64,000 nt of DNA from Linepithema humile (lineage: Eukaryota; Arthropoda; Insecta; Hymenoptera; Formicidae), in NCBI RefSeq assembly GCF_040581485.1, contig NC_090128.1, positions 28,798,931 to 28,862,930 of the forward strand. The letters run 5' to 3'. Shown one piece after another: positions 55,657-64,000 of this stretch; positions within the stretch are counted from its first letter, which is position 1; each line of letters begins with the position of its first letter. The notes beneath the pieces were generated by a model. That model saw only the letters and a program-made list of their open reading frames with translations. It was not told where the DNA came from and searched no databases. A program made the position numbers and the translations under genes.

Positions 55657-57476
55657 GCCTATATGAAGTTAGCCCCCCATTTTTCGATTTTGAATATTTT
55701 TTTAGTTGTTCCAGGTTGTTCTACGTTTGTTCTATATTGTTCCAAAGTTATGAACAAAAAAATCGAAAAACATGACGGGAAAAGCAAAAAAACGATTTAT
55801 TTTTGTGGCCACCCATTTTTTTTTAAATTCAAATTTTTTTGCTGTTCTGGATTGTTCTAATTGTTCTAAACATTGTTCTAAAATATTAATCCCCCTAAAA
55901 AAGAATTTAAAAAGATATAGCAAAAAATAGCATTAAGCGTCCAAATAGTATTTTTACATTTATCGCTATTATTATATTATGTTTTGACACCAAATTACAT
56001 ATTTAAGCTAAAAACGAATAGAACAACCCAGAACAACTCTCAGTTTCACCAGAACAAACATATAAAAGGCACTTTACTCTTGAAGGTAGAGAATTATTTT
56101 GTCTTTTTCGACCGATAATGTTACACCAGCGACACTAAAACCTGGAACAATGAGAAATAGACACAGAACAATCCGGAACAACTCTCAGTTTTGTCAGAAC
56201 AAACGTTTAAAGAGCACTTTACTCTTGAAGGTAGAGAATTATTTTGTCTTTTTCGACCGATAATGTTACACCAGCGACACTAAAACCTGGAACAATGAGA
56301 AATAGACACAGAACAATCCGGAACAACTCTCAGTTTTGTCAGAACAAACGTTTAAAGAGCACTTTACTCTTGAAGGTAGAGAATTATTTTGTCTTTTTCG
56401 ACCGATAATGTTACACCAGCGACACTAAAACCTGGAACAATGAGAAATAGACACAGAACAATCCGGAACAACTCTCAGTTTTGTCAGAACAAACGTTTAA
56501 AGAGCACTTTACTCTTGAAGGTAGAGAATTATTTTGTCTTTTTCGACCGATAATGTTACATCAGCGATTAGTGTCGATTAGTGTTTTTTTTTGAATTTTT
56601 TTATTTTTTTAAATATAAGAGTAAAGTGCTCCTTATACGTTTGTTTTGACAAAACCGAGAGTTGTTCCGGATTGTTCTGTGTCTATTTCTCATTGTTCTA
56701 GGTTTTAGTGTCGCTGATGTAACATTATCGGTCGAAAAAGACAAAATAATTCTCTACTTTAAAGAGTAAAGTGCTCTTTAAACGTTTGTTCTGACAAAAC
56801 TGAGAGTTGTTCCGGATTGTTCTGTGTCTATTTCTCATTGTTCTAGGTTTTAGTGTCGCTGATGTAACATTATCGGTCGAAAAAGACAAAATAATTCTCT
56901 ACCTTCAAGAGTAAAGTGCTCTTTAAACGTTTGTTCTGACAAAACTGAGAGTTGTTCCGGATTGTTCTGTGTCTATTTCTCATTGTTCTAGGTTTTAGTG
57001 TCGCTGATGTAACATTATCGGTCGAAAAAGACAAAATAATTCTCTACCTTCAAGAGTAAAGTGCCTTTTATATGTTTGTTCTGGTGAAACTGAGAGTTGT
57101 TCTGGGTTGTTCTATTCGTTTTTAGCTTAAATATGTAATTTGGTGTCAAAACATAATATAATAATAGCGATAAATGTAAAAATACTATTTGGACGCTTAA
57201 TGCTATTTTTTGCTATATCTTTTTAAATTCTTTTTTAGGGGGATTAATATTTTAGAACAATGTTTAGAACAATTAGAACAATCCAGAACAGCAAAAAAAT
57301 TTGAATTTAAAAAAAAATGGGTGGCCACAAAAATAAATCGTTTTTTTGCTTTTCCCGTCATGTTTTTCGATTTTTTTGTTCATAACTTTGGAACAATATA
57401 GAACAAACGTAGAACAACCTGGAACAACTAAAAAAATATTCAAAATCGAAAAATGGGGGGCTAACTTCATATAGGC
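55657..57476. mobile_element. Foldback element, 1.82 kb, perfect 9-bp duplication
   Basis: It starts GCCTATATGAAGTTAGCC and ends with the complement at 57476. GACTTGGAA flanks it exactly (55648-55656 and 57477-57485). The outer about 380 bp of the arms are practically identical: the same 63-residue frame appears on opposite strands at 55732-55923 and 57210-57401. The inner arms are tandem copies of a 141-bp unit with AGAACAAACGTTTAAAGAGC, three full copies and partial ones on each side, meeting near 56600. Tandem repeats inside inverted arms and 9-bp duplications characterise FB-type foldback and Mutator-like elements. No transposase is encoded. Confidence 0.85.
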
Positions 57477-59453
57477 GACTTGGAATTTAATTATTAGCGT
57501 GTTGATAATATTAAGCTATAAACTGTAAATGTCTTTCAAGACGCCCAATACAATTTACCTAAAAGCCAAGTATCTCGTACAATTTTAATGGATGCTCTCG
57601 CTGGAATGGCTCTTTAATTGCCACCGCACTGTATTAGCATAGGTATATCACTGCGGAGCAGGAAGTACACTGTAATTACTTGCTGAGCTTAGCGCAGGAA
57701 CATTTATTACCTCGGGCGGACCGAGTGTCGCGTTTACTGCGTGATGATAATTTTATATCTTAAACGATATCGTATACAAACACAACACAAACACAAACAC
57801 ACACACACACATACGCACGCGCATTATATCCGCCAGGTGCCTTTAATTAACGCGTGATATTTGCATTCGCATTTCTCGCCTACCGACAACCGAAAAGCAG
57901 CTTAAGAGAAATCATCGCTGATCTTGTGTTTTCGAACCAAACTCGAGACTTAAGTCGGAGATTGAAACGCGATTAGAAAGCTGCTCTTGAGCGTTTAAGC
58001 CGGACTTACACTTTAAGCCGACGTGGTCAAGCTTTGGATAAATAGCTTTGACCGGTGATAGATTGGCGCAGTCCATCATTTCTACATAGAGTTATATGAT
58101 ATCAACAAACATTTAGAATTTATGAGACATTTAAAATTATATAAATAACTTTTCATTTAATCACTGCGTAATTAATCCTAAACTTTCTTATTAGATATTT
58201 CTTATTACTTTTTACCATTTAACTTTACAATCTTTCTTTCTTCTTTATTAATAGTCGTATTTTATTTAGCAAAAATTAAATTTTAAAATAATATATTAAG
58301 AAAGAAACAACATTTTAAAGTCTTTATTATACTCGTTAATTTAATTTTATTTTTTTTTGCCATATTTTTTACGCTTTTCATTATTTTCTCTAACTGCACC
58401 CAGCAGATTTTTCGACTAAACGCGCTCTCGTGTCGCTCATATATTGCGACGTGAAATGCGACGCGCCTGCATCCGAGACGCGCCGGATCGCCCGCATAAA
58501 TAAATTTGCGGTGCTTTGGGCGCCATTTTCGCGCCGATATATCGCGTATCATACGGAAAAAGGGTGATGCAACGAGACGAGAGGGCGGGTTGAGATGCCG
58601 GATCGAAGGTGCCGCGGGAAAAGGGAGGGACGAAACTGGTCGTGCACAGGAATAGGGCGACACGAACTTCGATATTACTTTCCGTTACGAGCCGGAAGGG
58701 CTAGATTTATGACAGCAGGGCCCATACGTTGTCGCCCGTGGAATGTCGGTGGATTCATTTTCCATTCGCCGATAAGGTACTTAGGATATTGGCAACAACC
58801 ACTTTTCGCTCTCCGCGCTTTCTTTCCATCATCCCTTTCACTTTTTTCTGCTGAATGAATTATATCTATCCATTATATATATTTTCATTGGTTAATATAT
58901 TTGAAATCATTTGACTTATCATTAGTAAAAAATTATTTGTATGTGTTTTTTATCTCTTGTATTTGTCATTAATTTTTTTGTTTTTATTCTTACAGTGTTA
59001 TTGCTTTCTCAACTTTTCTAATATGCAAAAACATGCACTTTTTATGGTTGTGTTTTCGTATAGATTTTATACAAAGAGTTACTCCCTATAATGTTTTATG
59101 TGTATATATCTAAAGCAATTTATAATAATAATGTCAAATCAGCGCACAATTATGATGCTTATAGTTGCGGACGCTCAATATGCGGACTAGCTTAATCACT
59201 GAACCGCATATATTTCACTCGATTAACATTGACATTGCTCAATTAATTGTGATAGCAGTCGCTATTGACAGCACGCTGAACTGTCAATACACTCGCACGT
59301 GTTACTATTTAAGTAATAAATCAATCGGTTACTCGCGGGCGCTTGATCGATCGACCATAAAAGGTATGTGTTCTGTATAATTGTAACCACCTGTGTATTA
59401 AGTTTCAATTTCTAAGGGATTTTTGCATTATTTAATTAAATAAATATAAATAT
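57477..59453. other. Intron stretch with a GC-rich island
   Basis: (CA)n tracts lie at about 57780-57825. 58400-58720 is GC-rich and CG-rich, with TTTGGGCGCCATTTTCGCGC near 58516, an E2F-like core. ORFs on both strands over it lack similarity. It could be an intronic regulatory element or an internal promoter; nothing more can be supported. Confidence 0.35.
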
Positions 59454-59820
59454 AATAAAACTTTTTAAGTTTCCTTTTTTTTATAAATAAATATATATAA
59501 AATTATACTTTTTGCGTGTATATAAACATATATAAATCTGTAATGAATATAGTTTACTGAATAAATTAATTAATTATGATTTAATATTTCGAAAATAATC
59601 ATGTTCACAGACAATTGTTTTTCCATAACAATCAAATCAAATTAATTATATTATAAAAATATATTCTACTAAAAATAATTGTAATTCAGTTAAATTTATT
59701 GATTCAAAACGTTGTTTGATTGTTATCGAAAAACAATTATGACCGCAATCATGATTATTTTCAAAATAATATTAAATCATAATTAATTAATTTATCAGTA
59801 AACTATAATCATTACAGATT

Positions 59821-59851
<31 letters not shown>

Positions 59852-59912
59852 GTGCAAAAAGTATAATTATATATATTTATAAAAAAAAAGAGGAAATTTA
59901 AAAAGTTTTATT
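59454..59912. repeat. AT-rich palindrome, 459 bp
   Basis: AATAAAACTTTTTAAGTTTCC is mirrored by GGAAATTTAAAAAGTTTTATT, and homology runs nearly to the centre at about 59683. An (AT)n tract at about 59822-59848 has no equal in the left arm. No ORF. Confidence 0.65.
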
Positions 59913-59928
59913 ATCAAATATTGTTAAT

Positions 59929-60086
59929 GGTTGCGTTCAACGAAACAAAGCGCTCAAAGAGCGATCAGTAATTATTATTTGTGATTGGAGTGTACCATTA
60001 GATATATGAAAGATCTGATAGAATACTCCAATCGCAAATAATAATTACTGACAGTTTACTGAGCGCTCTGTTTCCTGAATGCAACC
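59929..60086. mobile_element. MITE, 158 bp, GGTTGCGTTCA termini
   Basis: The ends read GGTTGCGTTCAACGAAAC and GTTTCCTGAATGCAACC. The arms contain AAGCGCTCA and CAGTAATTATTATTTG and their complements. The GGTTGCGTTC start resembles the element at 16-815, which may be the same superfamily. No clean duplication. Confidence 0.6.
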
Positions 60087-61602
60087 ATTTTGTGACGATA
60101 AAATTAGAATAATTAATTACAATAATATATATCGTTTTAAGAGTAATTGTAATCTAGAAGCTTATCACAAGTTATTAATCTGCTACCAAAATCGATTACT
60201 TAAGATCGCTTACGTAAGATCTCCCGTTCCTTTCGTTCGCCGTTTAATACGCTTATCGATCGAAATTTCAAAGATCGTTTCCGAGACATTTCCGGCGATA
60301 AAGTTCCTCATGTCGGTTTCTCGAGTGCAGACGATTTCTCTTTCGCGTTGCACAACCCACCAGCGGTGCAGTCGTACTCTCATGCTTCTTGCGCTCGCGT
60401 CCGCCCCTTCGAACCTTATTCTCATCCCCCATGCTCCCAAGAACCAGCAACCCTTTCCCTTGTCACTGTCTGGCGGCTTGATTTCTTGCTAAACTCCTTC
60501 GGCAAGAAACTTCGCTGCCGGAATGGAGACTCGCTCTTTTCCCATTCACTTATCCCTCGGGACAATCGGCGCACAGCGCACATCCACCAGCGTGAGGGGG
60601 ATACCTCCTCGGTGAGCTTGGCAGAATTCTACTTAATTCCCATGGAACGTGTATGTGCGACTGGCCAAGTGGGACTCTTCATGAGACGCGTTTACTAATC
60701 GAGCGATAGTCAATCTGCAATGGTGTGGCGCGTGTGACATCTTATAAAATATCAATGTTCTTTGTCTGTTCTATTTGTAATAGTAAATCTGTGAATTTTG
60801 TTGTTAAAAAGAAACTCTTCGCACAAGTTCATATTTCTGACACGACAATATTAGCAAGTTATACAAGTTTACGCAGGTATATATATTTTAACAAACTTTA
60901 ACTTTTTGTCAAAATGTTTCCTTTTGCACGCCTAATATGAAATATATAAAATGTATACATCCTATTTGTTCAACATTTATCTAAACAAAAAAAGTCTTAT
61001 TTGCAAAGACAAGGATTAAAAAGAATATAAGTAGTCTCTATAATGCTAACATGAGTCTTTTACAATAAATAAGCGTCGATCGGCGGCGTCGGAAGCAAAT
61101 TAGTAACAAAGTGGCCATATAGATTAGCTTCCCGCGGGACCTACTTGCGTATCGATGGAAAGGGTTGAGAGACAACTACTGCTTCGAGAGGGAGTTTTCT
61201 CAATACGGCAAGTCTCGTCAGAAGGAAGGAGGAGGACGGAGGAGCGAGTAGAATAGAAGCCGCAAGAGCCCGTAACTTCGTGCCGGCGGCTTTTGGGCAT
61301 CGTATCGAAGCGTCGCGAGAGAATTACCGGATGGTTTCGTGGGAAGGGGGGGGGGGAACGCAGGCTGCGGGGATGCTGATTGCCGGCGGCACAGTCTCTC
61401 ACCTGTCGTTTCTCCCCCGGTGTCTCCTCCGCCTTGTCCTCTTTGTGGGGACGGCGGGCTCAATTACGGGCCCTCGGTATCGGTAACCCCGAGACGGCCA
61501 ATCGGCGTCGACGAATCAATCGTACCCGGACACCCAACCGGCCTTGGATATCATCCCGGGGTTTCGAACTCGTCGGTTTCTCCGCACTTCACCGAACTGC
61601 CT
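60087..61602. other. Intron stretch, partly GC-rich
   Basis: 60200-60690 and 61080-61600 are GC-richer than the flanks, with a G run at about 61347-61356. Many ORFs cross on both strands in different frames, which reflects composition. No domain is recognisable. Confidence 0.35.
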
Positions 61603-61915
61603 GGGAATTTCGTCGCAGTTCGCCGCTTCGTCCATTATCCTCGTTCTCCGCGAAGTCCATTCCACCGCCGCATCCCCTCTGCCCCCTCCCTCGCCCCACC
61701 GCCGCGCCACCTCACGCCGCCCGTACCCCCCGTGGCGTACATGTTATACCCTTACCTCCTTCTGGCGTCGTAGATTGATCGGCACTGGGCTGTATATATA
61801 TACATGTATATATTTCACAGAGCGTTTTAAAGTGTCGATAACGAGCGGACATCGATCCGCCCGTCGCCGAAGTTGAAGTTGCTGAAGTTGCGCTCTATCG
61901 GAATTTCGGTCGTTC
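61603..61915. repeat. Left copy of a diverged intronic duplication
   Basis: The segment with GGAATTTCGTCGCAGTTCGC and TTCGTCCATTATCCTCG (61603-61650), and later AAAGTGTCGATAACGAGC (about 61829-61846), is matched in the same order and orientation at 62601-62870. Between the matching blocks the spacing differs by about 50 bp. Confidence 0.5.
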
Positions 61916-62600
61916 GTTGCCGATGGCGTTGTTTATGAGAAGCCTATTTTCGCGTCACGATATATCTGCCATCGTCATGTTGAGCATGTCAGGCTGTGAA
62001 GACTGAATAGCGAGATCAAATTAATATGGCGATCGCGATGAAAATTAATGATAGATTCCGTGTAGAATATCGGTGAATAATTCGTAAAATGAAAATACTC
62101 AACATTTTGGATGTACAACCAATTACATGCATAATTGCGTTTTAAGTAATGCTTTTTAATTAAAAAGTAAACATTAATTTGTGTCAGTGAAGGAAACGTT
62201 ATTATTTTTAACGTGAAGCAAGTAATTATGTTTTCTCAGAAATTCACGGGAAAAGCTCTCTGCGCACTTTTGAGATATTTTTAAATCCTTTCACCGAGTA
62301 AGAGTCGTAAAAGTTTATTCCTACGATATTTGTCTCGAGAAGCGGAAAATGTCATGTTTTGCTTTTATCGCATTATGACATAATTCATCTTCTTCAACCT
62401 CTTCTTTTTTTCGTTTTCCTCCTCCGTATCTGCTCGTCTCTCATTGTTGTTTTCAAATTGCGACGTTGGTCCCTCGTATCCGGCTGTAACTGGTCTTTTC
62501 ATAGCACGAGCTGAGCATTATACCCGGACATTTTACAATAGTGCAACTACCGGGCGGCGCTCCCTCCTCCACGCGCGCGAAGAGTAAACTTTCTTCAAAT

Positions 62601-62870
62601 TGGAATTTTGTTGCAGTTCGCCAGTTCGTCCATTATTCTCGCTTCTTTGCGGAATCCTCCGCTTCGTCTCTACTCTCGCCTCCAGCTTTTGTTCATGCCA
62701 TCCCTATTCTCTCCTTCTGCCCATCTCTCTCTCTGCGTACTCTGCTGACTTAGGGTGTTTGCAGTCTATCCGGGACCTTTCAAAGTGTCGATAAGGGATA
62801 AACATCGATTTCGCGTAAGGGGTAAAGTTACTTCAAATTGGAATTTCCTGGTAAATCGTTGCTACGTTTT
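62601..62870. repeat. Right copy of the diverged intronic duplication
   Basis: It matches the left copy: GGAATTTTGTTGCAGTTCGC, then TTCGTCCATTATTCTCG, then AAAGTGTCGATAAGGGAT. Each block has a few substitutions per 20 bases. The duplicated stretch has no open frame conserved between copies. Confidence 0.5.
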
Positions 62871-64000
62871 TTTCACCGCGTCGATTCCTATTATCGAAAT
62901 TTGTTAAACTTTGTTTTCGTCACAAAAATGATGTTAAAGTGCCAAATGAGTGTTGCTTATAACAAGAAAAAAGCCCGCGTTATATTTATACTGTAAATTG
63001 TATTGTTATTAAATATATTCTAATAAAATAACTTTTCTTTATTATTTAAAAAAAAATTTTTTTTAAAACGTTATTCTATATTTTTCTCATTGTACTTGCT
63101 ATCTTCAGTTCATTATTATGGTTATTATTATTACACATAATGCCGATTATTACGTAAATGACTGCAGTGCATTCACGCAATGATTATTGCGTAAATGAAC
63201 AATCAGTTTAACAGAATTAATCCGCTGATAATAATTTTCCATTCTCTACACGGTTTATTATTATAATTAATTATTATTAACTCAATAATTGGATGACGAT
63301 ACTTTCAGTTATAGTGAAAGACAGCATAGTGTGCAATGGCACAACTGGCATAATAAAATATAATAGGCAGGTATTATAATGTTCAAATGTACACCGACAC
63401 AAAACATTACAGTACTAATTATTATATGAATGAATGAACAGATGTAATTCGTTGATAATTGTTTGAGGATTAAAAGAAATTCGCCTAAGAGATAAACGGG
63501 GAACAGGAGACATTGTTCTGTTATGTCATCGTGGTGTCTGAAGACGAGGGAAAATAAATGTACAATACTGTAGAGTCGAATGAAGTAGTGTATGTACATA
63601 CACCGAAGCGTTCATGGAGAGCGAATAAGCTCTCTCCATATTGAATCACGCGTCGAAGAAAGAAATTCATAAAGAAAAGCGGAGAAAGTGAGGTATTTCT
63701 CGTTGAAGTCAGTCGATGGAATAAGAAGAGTCGATTCAGAATTTTAAAGCCTTATAAAGAAAGACAGAGTGCAAGGTAAAACGATGCAAAGCTTACGAGG
63801 GATGAAAATCAGTACTTAACATCTTGTAGTACATATTTTTTCTGTTTATAAATACAAATACTTTTTATTTTATTTTTATGCAGCGAATATATATTTGGAA
63901 AAATATTACACAAAGTTGTAATAAATTCTGGATAATAATTTCGCAAAATTATATTCATTGAAATCAAATGAATTGTTATAAATACACAAAATTGATTTAA
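62871..64000. other. AT-rich intron stretch to the window end
   Basis: No exon, defined transposon or repeat is recognised. The 96-codon minus-strand ORF at 63309-63599 is hydrophobic but lacks any family motif and crosses low-complexity DNA. Confidence 0.4.

Noticed and set aside
55732..57401. Identical 63-aa peptides on opposite strands
   Set aside because: They are the two arms of the foldback element; identity shows palindrome symmetry, not two genes.
60079..60698. Overlapping ORFs of 116-137 codons
   Set aside because: Open frames on both strands through GC-richer intron DNA, with no domain and no consistent splice context.
61339..61773. 144-codon ORF containing CPLCGDGG, similar to the start of the BTB gene's zinc fingers
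   Set aside because: No second half of the finger follows (no His pair at the right distance), overlapping frames on both strands are equally open, and the region is a GC-rich proline-coding stretch.
63309..63599. 96-codon hydrophobic minus-strand ORF
   Set aside because: Cys/Ile-rich without family motifs, in AT-rich intron DNA; no splice or promoter context.
1..64000. tRNA, rRNA, CRISPR arrays, bacterial-type terminators or riboswitches
   Set aside because: Looked for tRNA T-loop (GGTTCGAATCC-like) motifs and regularly spaced repeats with unique spacers and found none; the tandem and palindromic repeats seen are transposon-derived.

Overview
This window looks like nuclear DNA of an insect, most likely a hymenopteran and plausibly an ant. 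It is AT-rich, genes are split by GT-AG introns, and it carries arthropod-type families: a CYP4-clan P450, a fatty acyl-CoA reductase and a BTB-zinc-finger regulator. It is also crowded with DNA transposons and palindromic MITEs. I see no operons, bacterial genes, CRISPR array, tRNA or rRNA. The species is inferred; nothing here names it.

Layout. 1-5500 is repeat-rich: a MITE inserted into its own copy, a two-exon Myb/SANT-type gene of the kind carried by PIF/Harbinger transposons (1820-2523), a hAT-type MITE with an 8-bp target duplication, and two exons of a broken fatty acyl-CoA reductase (3939-4531). 5688-13249 holds a TATA promoter and four exons of a CYP4-like P450. Its third intron is 5.25 kb of mobile elements, and its 3' half, with the haem-binding region, was not found. 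13250-25600 is almost entirely mobile DNA: two giant hairpins (15683-17560 and 17975-19193), a tandem AT-rich array, a P-type element reduced to a THAP zinc-finger gene, a PIF/Harbinger transposon whose 364-aa transposase keeps its DDE triad, and a three-level nest of MITEs.

25600-37600 is the single-copy gene core. A BTB/POZ gene on the + strand (26810-32388) has a shared BTB part that can splice, in the same phase, to either of two zinc-finger 3' exons. It converges on a minus-strand gene (37570 to 33327) of unknown function with six well-fitting exons. 37600-48900 is mainly AT-rich non-coding DNA with several palindromic elements. A GC-rich promoter-like region leads to a first coding exon with a signal peptide (49499-49634). 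The rest of the window (49635-64000) is read as that gene's long first intron. It contains a 1.8-kb foldback element with a perfect 9-bp target duplication and a diverged intronic duplication near 61.6 and 62.6 kb.

How it fits together. The host genes are independent units rather than a pathway. The reductase and P450 remnants lie side by side and both families can act in lipid or hydrocarbon metabolism, but both look broken. The transposase and its Myb-like partner inside 22081-24404 form one mobile unit, although the partner is shortened. Many smaller palindromes have 3-bp duplications (TTA, TAT, ATC, AAT) fitting mobilisation by Harbinger-type transposases. Others have 8-bp (hAT) or TA (Tc1/mariner-like) duplications.
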